64,000 nt of DNA from Siderastrea radians (taxonomy: Eukaryota; Cnidaria; Anthozoa; Scleractinia; Rhizangiidae): the NCBI GenBank assembly GCA_964017195.1, contig OZ024892.1, forward strand, positions 7,655,366 to 7,719,365. The letters run 5' to 3'. Under the pieces are notes generated by a model. The model made no database searches. It was not told the origin of the DNA and saw nothing but the letters and a program-made list of their open reading frames with translations. Numbering within the stretch: the first letter of the stretch is position 1; each line of letters opens with the position of its first letter. Below, in pieces: positions 35,221-45,779 of the stretch. The position numbers and the translations under genes were made by a program.

Positions 35221-35322
35221 TAGCCTGCGGAGCATGCAAGCTCTCGGTGGGCCCTCGGGGGGGCGGAAGTGGCCCTTTTCCCTCCCCCATCCGCCGCCCC
35301 CAGAGGGCTTGCCCGCAGGCTA
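35221..35322. mobile_element. 102-bp MITE with an 8-bp target duplication
   Basis: TAGCCTGCGG at the left is mirrored by CCGCAGGCTA at the right. The 8-bp direct repeat AGCTAGAG flanks it exactly (35213-35220 and 35323-35330). An 8-bp duplication suggests a hAT-type element. The equivalent intron of TNF copy II lacks it. Confidence 0.8.
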
Positions 35323-35942
35323 AGCTAGAGAAAATGCCCATACCTTGACTGGCTTGAAAGGTAGCTGCTCGTTTATCGGCAGCCTTGATGTGAGCTGCTG
35401 GCCTGAGTAGGCCCTATGATTTGATTCTGCAAAGGCTAAAAACAAGCGATAGCTTTGGTATTTTGTGTCACCATTCCGACAGAAATTGCTGAGGGAAGTT
35501 AGTGTACTGCATGTTGTCTTCTTAAAAACACAGCTGTTGTTTCAGGGACGCGAACTGTTCGTTGACTGGTGTACAACCTAGTTTAGATTACCCACATAGC
35601 CGGAAGTACCTGACTGCCTGTACTTTTCGCGGGATTCACAATTCGCGAAAAATTAATCCCCTAAATTTTCGCTGGTACGGTAAGATGTTTGCCATATTCA
35701 TTGAGTTCCCTGAGCAGGCTTCTGGTTCCCTGTAGTAAAAAATTAATAAAAGTACGAAGTCTCCAGCTCCGGGAAAACAGGTTTTAAATGGCACAAGGAA
35801 AACGCAATTAGACAACAGGCAAATCATCATCATTATATTAGTGAATATGTTCTTGAAAATGGCGGTCTTTCGCAAAACGCCATGTTTCGATTTAAAAGAG
35901 GTGTGTTGAATTGTTAAAAAAAAAACTAATGACTAAAGAATC

Positions 35943-36190
35943 GAGCGGGGATGGCGCAGTGGTGAGAGCACTCGCCTCCTACCAATGTGGCCCGGGTTCG
36001 ACTCCCGGACTCGGCATCATATGTGGGTTGAGTTTGTTCTTGGTTCTCGTCCTTGCTCCTAGAGGGTTTCCTCCGGGTCCTTCGGTTTTCCCCTCTCCTC
36101 AAAAACCAACATTTCCAAATTCCAATTGATATTTGTAATCTGCATGTGAACATATTCACGTGGAACATGCGCAATATAAATTGATTTATT
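35943..36190 (+). mobile_element. tRNA-derived SINE
   Basis: The head resembles a tRNA with pol III boxes: A box TGGCGCAGTGGTGAGAGC (35952-35969) and B box GGTTCGACTCC (35995-36005). The tRNA-unrelated body includes CCTCCGGGTCCTTCGGTTTT and CTCTCCTCAAAAACCAACAT and ends in an AT-rich tail near 36175-36195. The same position in TNF copy II (about 39355-39380) lacks it, so it inserted after the duplication. Confidence 0.85.
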
Positions 36191-36880
36191 ATTTGATTGA
36201 AAAGCGAAAGAGGAATGACTGATCGTCAGAAAATACAGGTTAGTACTATTCTACAGTTTTGACAAGCCGGAGTGATGACTTCCCCGTCTCCCACTAGCGA
36301 TATCATAACTTTCAGTATTACGTTATTTGTTTCCCTTCTGGGTTTTAATGTCCAAAATTAAAGTCTCGCCACTTTAATTTTTTAAGGCATAGGGGTAATA
36401 TAAAAAGAGCTTGTCGCCTCGTAGCTACTGTGAAAGCGGGACAAAATACATGTAGTACCTGATGAATCAAACATTCTCCTCATGACAACAGAAGGGGTTA
36501 TTTTGACAGCAAACAATTCAAACTGTGTAGAAAGCGACTGTTCGATTCAATTTGCTAGTCATTAAAGTAACCGATTACGAGTGGGAAGTTGGCTTAAACG
36601 GCTCCATGAACGGCGGCAGAGTACTAATAAAAGGAAGATTGAATCAGAGAGGTCAGTGAAATAAAAAACTCTAACCAAACAAGCAAAGTCAATCTACTTC
36701 GACTGCTTGGCACTGAAGTGTAAGTTGGCACAAAGATGAAATAGAGCTGCAAAGACAAAAGACGACCTTCATCTTGGCAGCACTCAGTTCGACCTACTCG
36801 AGTTAGTATTAAAAATGCAAGTAAAACACAAAACACTAGTTTTAAAACACGTTATTGTTCGGGCATGATGCAATAAATGA

Positions 36881-36887
36881 TGAGTCA
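36881..36887. promoter_or_regulatory. AP-1-type site upstream of TNF copy I
   Basis: TGAGTCA, 109 bp upstream of the copy I ATG, within a block conserved with copy II (GGGCATGATGCAATAA before it, CATGTGATA around it). This is the bZIP/AP-1 consensus; function is inferred. Confidence 0.35.
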
Positions 36888-37468
36888 TGTGATACAGTGT
36901 AACCGACAGGAAGCCCGGAACAGGAACACACAAGGAGAAAAACAGAGGAAGGCAATATAAATAAAAAAGTGAAATATATATCTTTAAAATCGGTTATTAA
37001 CCACATTAAGGTAAGACGAGGCGTGATGCTCACGTGATAATCCGCTGGGTCCGTCGGTACCAGGTGCTGAGGGCGGAGCACGCTACCTGATAAAGGCACA
37101 ATCCCTTAGGCCCCATTTATATGTCTCGGGTACTCGCGACAACCCTCCCCCCGAGTTACCCGCGGCGAGCTATCTTTTCTGACAAGCTCAACAAACCGTG
37201 GAAAGCATTTTTTTAGAACCTTGAAAACGTATGCAAGAATATGCCAGACATTTTGTTTGACATTATTTGGGAATTGCAATTATTTGAATTCTTCCAAACT
37301 GTGTGAGAGCTTCTCTATTTCCAAGAGACAGTGGATTTTTGGAGAGTATGTGAAATCGAGTAAAGAAGTAGATTCTTATTGTTTTAGCTGGTTTGTTGAT
37401 ATCAGATATAACGAGACAAGCTTTTCGTTTCAGTTAACACACAATAAACCAATTTAGCACCAGCCTTC

Positions 37469-37474
37469 TTTATT
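37469..37474 (-). promoter_or_regulatory. Poly(A) signal of TNF copy II
   Basis: AATAAA on the minus strand ~175 bp after the stop codon. Equivalent signals follow copies III and IV within otherwise diverging flanks. Confidence 0.6.
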
Positions 37475-37646
37475 TTTAATATCAAACCGAGTATTACAGC
37501 CATGCATCTAGCGAGTTACCTGAGACTATTTTAAAAGTAAAATGCCTCCTACGAAAAGCGTAACCACAATTAGTCAAAGCATTCTTTAGCCTTATAATCC
37601 CCAGGTTATGGTGCAGTTTGGTCTGTCGCCAAGCAACGATCAAGTT

Positions 37647-39871
37647 TCACATCAAAACGGCACCAAAGAAGGTGTGATCGCTCCACATGAAAAGTTTAGG
37701 AGCGGGGCTCTTGTAAGCGCTTATCCCAGTCAACGTGATGACGTCACCAGCCTTAAGGTTGAAGACCCCGCCTGCGTTTAAAGAACCGTCACCTTCCCTT
37801 GTATTCGACTGAATCAAGTATTTGGCTCTGTTGTTCACATTAACATGGACTCTTCCAACACCTAAGTAGTAGATTTGTGCGTAGATGTAGTAGCGTCCAG
37901 AGATGGGCACGGTCAAATTTCCATCGTTATAAGTCATGTCGCCTGCAAGATGACTGTTTGGGGAGTTTGGAGACCAGTCTTTGATCACTGGAAGCAAAGT
38001 AAGAGACATTTATGGGATCGTTTTGATATTTTTCAACAAAACTATAGATTTTTAATAGTAAAACCGTAGAAAAATGAGCTGTGTAAACTTTGTGCACCTT
38101 GTGTTGTGTAACTTTTGTGGCAAATAGCCATTTCTTTGTAAAACATTGCAGTCTGCATTGGAGCTTTTTTATTAAAATTGGTCCTTGATTATTTTAAAAA
38201 TCACCAGAAAAGAAACGGATCAAGTCAAATTTTAAGTGATTTTAGATTATGCAGGGATGTTAAGGGGAATAAAATAGCTACAGGAGATATTTACCTTGAT
38301 TGGCTTGATAGGTAACTGCTGGTTTATCGGAAGCCTCGATGTGTGCTGATGGCTTTATCAGACCAACTATCATTTGGTTCTGCAAAGGCTAAATACAAAC
38401 GATAACTTTGGTACCTCGTGTCATCGTTCAAATATTGCTGAGGGGAATTCGTGTTCTCTTGAAAACTCTGCTGTTGTTTCAGGGACGCGAACTTTTTGCT
38501 GACTGGTTCCGAACCTACTTAAATACATCTTGATTACCAGAGCCCCAACGTACTATATGACCATAAGAGACGTTAAGTAGAGAATTTAGCACTTCAAATA
38601 AAGCGGTGGAATTAAGTGAAGGGATGAGGATGTAGCAAGAGACCGGCCATGATCGTTTGCTTCAGAGATATCGCCAGGATGATAAAATAAAAGATCTCTT
38701 AAAAAAAAGTTTTTTAAAAGGTTCTTTGCGATATCTATTTACAGCTCATTTTGATCTTCTCAGTTGAGTTTGATTTTAGAACCTAATTACAAGTTGGAAT
38801 GTCTGTTCTCTGTCAGCTTATTTAGGCCAGTCTTTTTCTATCTTTTCTTGCAAGATAATTAACTCACCATGACTGGTACTAATACTATTATATTACTAAT
38901 TTGTCATTTCTAGAGCGCTTTATACTAAGGCTCTAAAGCGCTTGACAAGGTACTATAAAATGATTAAAAACAAATAGAAAAGAAGTCTATTGCCTAGCCG
39001 CCATGTTTGTTTTGCCTAATCTCCCATGATAATATGGATCCGAATCTTAACCACGGTTTGCAGTCCGCGGGGAAACTATGATCTTAAGAAATCGTGGGAT
39101 TAGAATTCGCGAATATACATTGACGGGCTAAATCTGTGAGTTTACTGAAGTACAAAACTAATAAAAGCACGAAACCTCCAGCTCCGAGAAAACATGTTTT
39201 AAGTTATACGAACAAAGGGTTAAAAAACAACAACAACAAATTATTACCACCATTGGCGCGCATTTACACTTCATTAATGCGCTCTTGAAAATGGTGTTCT
39301 TTACCAGATCGCCATTTTCAATTTAAGAAAAGCAGTGTGAATTTGTTTAAAAAACTGAGTTAAGAACTGAAAAGGCGAAAGAGGAATGAATGATCGACAG
39401 AAAGCACAGGGTATACTTACTACTCTACATTTATTTTACAACAACTGAACTTGACTTCCCCCCACCCCCTCTTGCTCAAACCAAGAATATCATTACATTT
39501 TACTTTTTGAGTTTTAGTTGCGCGGCTTTAATTTTTTAATGCAGTAGGGTAATATGAAAACGGCCGTCTCGAGACTACTGGGAAATTGTGACAAAATAGT
39601 ACCTGATGAATCAAACATTTTAGTTTGGCCAGCAAAAATCTCAAACTGTACGTGTGGAAAACGACTGTTCGATTTCGATCGGTAGACATTAAATTAACTG
39701 TTAACTAAGAAGTTGGCTAAGATCGGCAGGAGAGTACTATATGTAAAGGAAGATTGGAAAAGAGAGGTTAATGGAATAAAAAGAAACCAAAAGTGATCTT
39801 ACTTCGACTTGCGCTTGGCAGAAATGCAGGTTGGCACAAAGTAGAGCAGCAAAAGTAAAAACGACCTTCAT
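37647..39871 (-). CDS. Secreted TNF-superfamily-like ligand, copy II (164 aa)
   Basis: Three minus-strand exons: 39803-39871 (23 codons), 38295-38379 (85 nt) and 37647-37987 (341 nt, TGA at 37647-37649); all borders are GT..AG and the joins keep frame. Exon 1 is a signal peptide (MKVVFTFAALLC, cleavage likely near CQA). Exon 2 brings KPSAHIEA, the first strand of the TNF homology domain. Exon 3 brings HLAGDMTYNDGNLTVPISG, RYYIYAQIYY, GGVFNLKAGD and the terminal FFGAVLM, as in TNF ligands. The mature ~145 aa would be almost only a TNF domain, without membrane anchor, collagen stretch or furin site, so a soluble trimer is inferred. AP-1-like and CACGTG motifs upstream are shared with copy I. 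Confidence 0.8.
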
Positions 39872-39991
39872 CTTGAAAGTACTCAGTTCGACTCTGTGAA
39901 ATGGTTGCTTGAGCTAGTATTAAAAAATGCAAGTAAAAACACGAAAAACCCGTTTATAACTCGTTGTTGTTCGGGCATGATGCAATAACGA

Positions 39992-39998
39992 TGAGTCA
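39992..39998. promoter_or_regulatory. AP-1-type site upstream of TNF copy II
   Basis: TGAGTCA, 121 bp upstream of the ATG, conserved with copy I. A further conserved block at 40188-40240 contains CTCACGTGATAATCCG and CCGTCGGTACCAGGTGC. Copies III and IV have a different proximal flank and lack both. Confidence 0.35.
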
Positions 39999-40259
39999 TG
40001 TGATATTGTGTAACCAACGAGGAAATGACAATTAATGAAACCCTCCATAAAATTTAAGAGACACAAGGACAAAAGCTTTACGGAAAAGCAACAGAAATGA
40101 GAAAGCGAAATACATAGCTTTAAAATCAGTTATAAAAGCGAGCATTATGGCCAGAAATAATGTTGTTTATATGGAGGCGTGATGCGCTCACGTGATAATC
40201 CGTTTGGTCCGTCGGTACCAGGTGCAGAGGGCGGAGCATAATACCTGATAAAGGCACAA

Positions 40260-42600
40260 TGCCGTTAAATAATGAACTCTTCTTTACCTTGCCATCACAG
40301 AGACCAAATCACATGAAAAGGTCTTTGCCGCCGCCCTCCCTCTCTCCAACCAACTGGTTATTGCTACTTCATCCTTTATCCTTCTTCTAACCTTCTAATC
40401 GCAAGTCGTGGCGTTTTTTGCTGCCCCACCTCTAGCTGAAGTCGTTAATCCGATTAGTTTTATCGTTGTTTCGTTATGGTTTTCAACTTTTGTGTAAATT
40501 AAACCCGCCGCATTCGTGGCTATACGGTTGTCTGATTCTGTCAGTTTCGTGCTGTTCGACTACAGTATTTGTCGCTTAAAACAGAGCTCCCGTTTAAGGA
40601 TGAGATTTGGACCGAAAAAAAAAAAACATGTAGCGGTCAACCTTTTTTCTCATAAAGAAAACAAATGAATGAATTAGCAATCCTAAAGTTGGAGGGGCAG
40701 TTGCAGAAAACGAGGCAGTGAGATTAGAGAAGGACAGCGTTTGTCTAAGCCACAAAAGTAGTAGACACATAAGAGGTGGCTGTTTTGAAGGAGTGGTCGT
40801 TTCACAGGTTCCACTGTATCCTGTTCAGATTCAAAGAACTTAACAACTCTACTTCGTATTCAGGAATTAATGAATCATTAATAAAAATCAATGTCGAACA
40901 ATATATTTTGTTATTAGACTCGTTACCCTTTTTCGCAAATACAGAACAGCCCCATGACGTCGGATTCTTTAAAAGATAGAGGATCACCTAACATTTTCAA
41001 TTTCCCCCGCATGCCAGAGAGAAACGTGAAAAACACCAGTCAAAAGTTATGGGGGAGGGGAGGGAAGGGGAGGGAATCTGGCCGCACGGACCAGTTGGAC
41101 GTTTATAACGTTTTTAACATGCAAGCTAAAGCCACCAAACTTGGCGACTTTTGTCATAGCTTTAATACTCTCGAAGACTTGGGGAGCCAAGGGAGCCTTG
41201 TGCAAGTCAGTGTAAATCTCAACTATCATCGTGTGCGCATTTTCAAAATTGTAATTTTTCAGTTTTTACGGGGAAAACTTTCACCGAGGAGAATGTCGCC
41301 TTAAACAATCAAGGTAAATTGAAAATCAATGCGTCTTAGGAAAGGGTGAAAACCTATCGACTTCAAGTGCATGTGCACACGCGGATTGGATTGGATTTCG
41401 AGATTTCAAGACAATTTTCTGTTCTCCAACTACGATCCCGTAGAAAACAACAGGTATTCCTGTAATAATTCATTTGCTTATTATATGGCGAAAACATACC
41501 AGTTGCACGTACTAGACGTTTATATCTTTTTTTTTATATGCAAAAAAAGTCACCTTTCTATTTATTTTGAATTTTCCTCAAGTTTTATGTGGGGAAATGT
41601 GGAATGACGTCATTGTTCATCGTATTTGATGTCGCCATGGCAAACAAATTTTGAGCACGAGCAGTTTTTTTTCAGAATGCTGAATTTTCCTTTTTAAAAG
41701 AAAATTTTTAGCATTTAATCCTCCGAGGAGTTATTCGATATTTGTTCGAAATTACCAAGCACTTGAAAACTATTTTGGTTTTTGTATTAGACGTATTCTC
41801 CGAGTTGAGCATATAATTTATACAACAAGGCCTGAACACTGGTGAAATAACACAAAACCTTGTTCAAAGTTCAGGTTTCATTGGAGAGTGTGGTTCGGTA
41901 CAATCCCCTCCAGTACCACGGTTAAACATTTGTTTAATGTTAAGATCTCCAGAACAGGTTTTGCGGTTATTTTCATTTATTTCACTTGAAACATGGTATT
42001 TCACGTGAAAGCGATGATTTTACTTGATTCGCATTTAAATGGCTAAAAATGCCTATTTCTGGTTCACAAGGCAAAAGTCTGATCGGTGGTGTCCGTAAAC
42101 GTCTTATCTGCTCATTTTTCAACTTTGTACCATCAAATTCAGAAAAAATATATAACATACATGTAGCGCAAAAAGCAAACTTTACGAACAATCTTAAGTT
42201 TGTAGAAAAGTATTTGATACTGCTGAGGATTATAGCATTTTGAAATCTTTCTCTTTTACACGCTTTGCTAATAAATGATATAAATCGGTAGCCCTGTACT
42301 TAGACCCTCCATTTCCAAGAATATAAAAAAAAAATATTGAAAACGTATGCACGAATTTGCCTGACATTTTATTTGACATTATTGGGAATTGCAAATCAGT
42401 TGAGTTCTTCCAAACTCTGTGAGAGCTTCTGAGTCTACTTGTATTTCCAAAAGACGGGGGATTTACAAAAAACCTACGAAATCGTAGAGAAAGTAGATGC
42501 TCATTGTTTTAGCTCAGTGGTTTCTTAATATCAGATATAACGAGTCAAGTCTTTTGTTTTGTTAACACACAATAAACCTCAAAGATTTAGCACCATCCTT
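40260..42600. other. Intergenic part of the TNF duplication unit
   Basis: No gene. Segments at 40765-40980 and 41395-41460 align with the upstream flank of copy III (45180-45400 and 45660-45710), showing that this is duplicated 5' flank. G-rich tract at 41049-41075. Segment 42340-42600 is the 3' flank of copy III and matches 37220-37470. Confidence 0.6.
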
Positions 42601-42601
42601 C

Positions 42602-42607
42602 TTTATT
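42602..42607 (-). promoter_or_regulatory. Poly(A) signal of TNF copy III
   Basis: AATAAA on the minus strand, ~185 bp after the stop codon, at the position conserved in copies II and IV. Confidence 0.6.
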
Positions 42608-42790
42608 TTCATTTTCAAACCGAGTATTACAGCCATGCAGCTTGCGAGTAACCTGAGACGATTTTGAAAGAATAATGTCCCCTACAAAAAAGCGTACGCC
42701 ACGATTAGTCAAACAACCGTAAGCTTTATGTTCCCTTAATTATTGAGGATATGGTGCACTTTTGCTAGTGGTCAAGCAACCATTTAGCTT

Positions 42791-45030
42791 TCACATCAAA
42801 ACTGCGCCAAAGAAAGTGTGAATACCATACATGTAAAGTTTGGGAGCGGGGCTGTTGTAAGCGCTTATCGCAGTCAAGGTGATGAAATCACCAGCCTTCA
42901 GGTTGTACACCCCGCCTGCGTTCAAGGAACCGTCACCCCCGTTTGTATTCGACTGAATCAAGTATTTGGGTCCGTTGTTCACATTAACTTGGACTCTTCC
43001 TACTCCTACGAAGTAGATCTGTGCGTAAATGTAGTACAGTCCAGGGAGGGGCACAGTCAGTTTTCCGTCTTGGTACGTCATACCGCCTGCAAGATGGCTG
43101 TTTGGGTTGCTGAGAGACCAGTCTTTGATCACTGGAAGGCAAGTGTGGAACATTCGTAAAATGTTTTGAGCATGATATTTTTGTTTTTTGCAAAACCGCA
43201 GTTTTCTATATAGTACCATAGAAAAATGAGCAGTGTGCCTTATATTGTGTAACATTTACGGCAACTGTAACTCTGTCTAGCAAGGTTGAAGAAGGTTTTT
43301 TCTCCGTTGTACAAATTGCAGATGTGGGAGTTACTGTTTAAGCAGTCTTTGATTATATTTACAATCACTGGAAAGGGAATGGATCGAGTCGTGTTTCAAA
43401 TTTTCAGTAATTTTGCGGGGAGACGTTTAAGGGGATCAATGGGTCTCACGTGTTTCTGGGATTACTTTAGAAAGCTAAAAAACATTTTTCAATCAAATTA
43501 AACCCAAAAATAATGGTCCAGTTTTGTTCAAAATAACTCTTCCATTTTCCTTAAACCGATAATAAGTGTTTGGCTGCAGATGACTAGTATGGACGTGGAT
43601 TGTAACTTAAAAACATTAGGCTAATGTTTTCAGTCAAGTTTCTCCTTTGTTTCTTGGGAAAATCGTAAGAAACTGATTATGTGAAAGGTGTGTTTATCAT
43701 TGATTGACACAGGCATACTAAAAAAAAAAAGAAAGGAAATCCGAGTTCTCCTAACAGGAGTCGAACCCATGACCTAACGATTACTAGCCCAGATGCTCTA
43801 TTACTCAGCTACAGGAGGCTCGTGTGATCTAGGTCACTAACTAATTATGTCTTGCTCTTCCTTTAAGAAAGAGACTGATTCGATTTATTTTCTCTTGATG
43901 TCCTAGGAGCATTTCATGTACACGAAAAGGTATTTTATTTGGATTTCAGCACATTTTTCTTCCAAAACGTGAAATAAGTAGCCCTTCAAATGTTTAGGCG
44001 TGGAAAAAAAGCTTCATCAAATACCTATACCTTGATTGGCTTGATAGGAAACAACTTTTTTGTCGGCAGCCTCGATGTTAGCTGATGGCTTGGTCATGCC
44101 GTTTTGATTTTGAATCTGCAATGGCTAAACAACAAAGAATAACATTGGTTCTTCGTGTCACTATTCAAACATTGCTGAGGGAAATTCGTGCTGTATTGAA
44201 CCTTATTCAGACCGATGTGGAGGGGGGGGGGGGAGGGGACTCTGCCCGTAGCGGCTTTGGACCTTTATACCTTTTTAATAAGCGGGCCAAAGCCAGGGTA
44301 CAATTTGGGATAGCAAGTCCTTGTCCCTCAAGTTTGAGTCACCATGGCAACCACTTTTTGACATATCATTTGTTATGCAAAATTATAACTTTATTGAAGT
44401 GAATTTTACAGTTTTAGATCATTTTGTGGTCTTTTGCTGTTTTCGATTACTGTTTGTTCAATTTTGGAGGTTTTCAAAGGTTCTCGAAAAATCAAGAAAT
44501 CCAAGATGACGGATCCAAGAACATGACGCAATCCTTACGCCATATGACGTCACCAGCTCATGTTGCGGCCCTCGAAGGAAATAGTTTCGGGCGTACTATC
44601 TGCAATCTAAGCTTTGTTACGATTCTACGAGTTAAGGAAAGAGGGGGGAGGGGGGAGAGGCGAAATCCGCTACTTTTGAGCGAGTCTGACTGTTATTTTG
44701 ACAACATCGCCAAAATAAACACAAAAATACAAATCAAAACACTATGGCAGCAATTTTATGAGTTTTTATTTCGTTTTCGTCAGTTTTAAAAGGCCCAAAT
44801 TTCGGCTTTAGTTTTGATATTTTGATAAACCGATACAGCTATTATAAATGCACAGCCCATCACACAAACAGAGGATTGTAAGCCTGTGGCTAAATTTAGA
44901 GGAAGCCGTGTTAGTGCTGGGTGTTAGTGGAATAAAAAGGAACCAATTAAGATAATCTTACCTGGATCCCCGCTTGGGAGAACTGCAAGTTGGCACAAAG
45001 CAGAACAGCAAAGATAAACACCAACTTCAT
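42791..45030 (-). CDS. Secreted TNF-superfamily-like ligand, copy III (164 aa)
   Basis: Exons 44962-45030 (23 codons), 44031-44115 (85 nt) and 42791-43131 (341 nt), with sizes and phases identical to copy II. Signal peptide MKLVFIFAVLLCANLQFSQA, then KPSANIEA in exon 2. Exon 3 contains LTVPLPGLYYIYAQIYF, which satisfies the PROSITE-style TNF family signature at every position, then GGVYNLKAGD and FFGAVLM. No cysteine is seen in the mature part, so no disulfide is expected. It is closest to copy II in the domain but shares its proximal promoter with copy IV. A tRNA-derived element lies in intron 2. Cnidarian TNF ligands are linked to apoptosis and immunity; that role here is inference. Confidence 0.82.
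43748..43820 (-). repeat. tRNA-derived element or tRNA pseudogene
   Basis: Reading the minus strand, CTCCTGTAGCTGAGTAATAG (A-box-like) is followed by GGTTCGACTCC (B box, 43757-43767) and GGAG, pairing as an acceptor stem, then a T-rich stretch. The anticodon stem-loop does not fold into a canonical 5-bp stem with a 7-nt loop, so I call a tRNA-derived SINE fragment or pseudogene. Confidence 0.65.
44125..44960. other. Intron 1 of TNF copy III
   Basis: Intron sequence with G-rich runs at 44220-44240 and 44643-44662. The plus-strand frames here are not supported. Confidence 0.4.
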
Positions 45031-45779
45031 CGTTGAAAGTACTTGTCTCTAAGAATAAACACGAGGTTATTGTTTTAAGTTAGTAACTGTAAAGGGCAAT
45101 TGAAAGCAAGATTTCACTTAATTTGTTAAACACGAAAATAACTGATCTTTTGTTTGGGACACAAGAATAGTAGCAGTGCGAGGTGGTTGTATTAAAGAGT
45201 GGCCGTAAAAGCGTTCACGCGCGTACTGTGTTCTATTTGCATTCAAAGAACTTTGCTTTGAATTCAGGAATTAATACGTTGTTAAAATAAAAATCGAACA
45301 CTCTTAATTCGATTTTGCATTTAGATTCAATATCCTTTCCTCAAATACCGAACTGCGACATGACGCCGGATTCTTTAATTAAAAAACAAAACAAAAACAA
45401 AAATAAGACAAGAGAAATAAATTAAACATACAAAAAAAGAGGACCACAGCTAACATTTTCCATTTCCCCACTTATTTAAAAGAAATTGGGGAACTGCAAT
45501 AACGTTAACACGTAAAAACAAGCAAGTGAGACCTTTAACATCAATTTGTCTGCATTTTTATAATTGCAACAACTCAGGGTTTCCTTGAAAATCTTCAATT
45601 GAGAGGAACATAAAATGGAATAAACAGAACCCAATTAGTTAGTTGTAAAGATCTCTTTTGAGATTTGAATACGATTTTCTGTTCTCTATTCACAACTGTA
45701 GAATAGAAAAGTTATATTTCAGATCAACCCCCCCCCCCCCTCCCCTCTTATCAATTACCACAGGCAAGGTAGACACCTG
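45031..45779. other. 5' flank of TNF copy III
   Basis: The proximal ~150 bp (AAAGGGCAAKTGAAARCAAG, AATTTGTTAAACACGAA, ATAACTGATCT) matches the flank of copy IV at 52255-52330. A poly-C tract lies at 45727-45740. Confidence 0.5.

Larger units (their letters stand above)
34740..36772 (-). pseudogene. TNF-like ligand, copy I (pseudogene)
   Basis: All three exons of the intact copies are recognisable but broken. Exon 1 (36772 to ~36690) starts ATGAAGGTCGTC but has indels that destroy the signal-peptide frame and a changed donor (GTAGAT). Exon 2 (35344-35426) is 83 nt instead of 85, a 2-bp deletion. Exon 3 (~34740-34905) has lost its start (VIKDWS) and acceptor context, is frameshifted before GNLTVPISG, and ends soon after the YxVYAQ motif because the last two-thirds of the domain are deleted to the 3' flank. 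It was later invaded by a small MITE and a SINE. Confidence 0.8.

Noticed and set aside
35943..36020. Functional tRNA gene on the plus strand
   Set aside because: The A and B boxes are present but the tRNA-unrelated body and tail identify a SINE.
43748..43820. Functional tRNA gene
   Set aside because: The anticodon arm does not fold canonically and a T-rich SINE-like tail follows; a tRNA-derived repeat is more likely.
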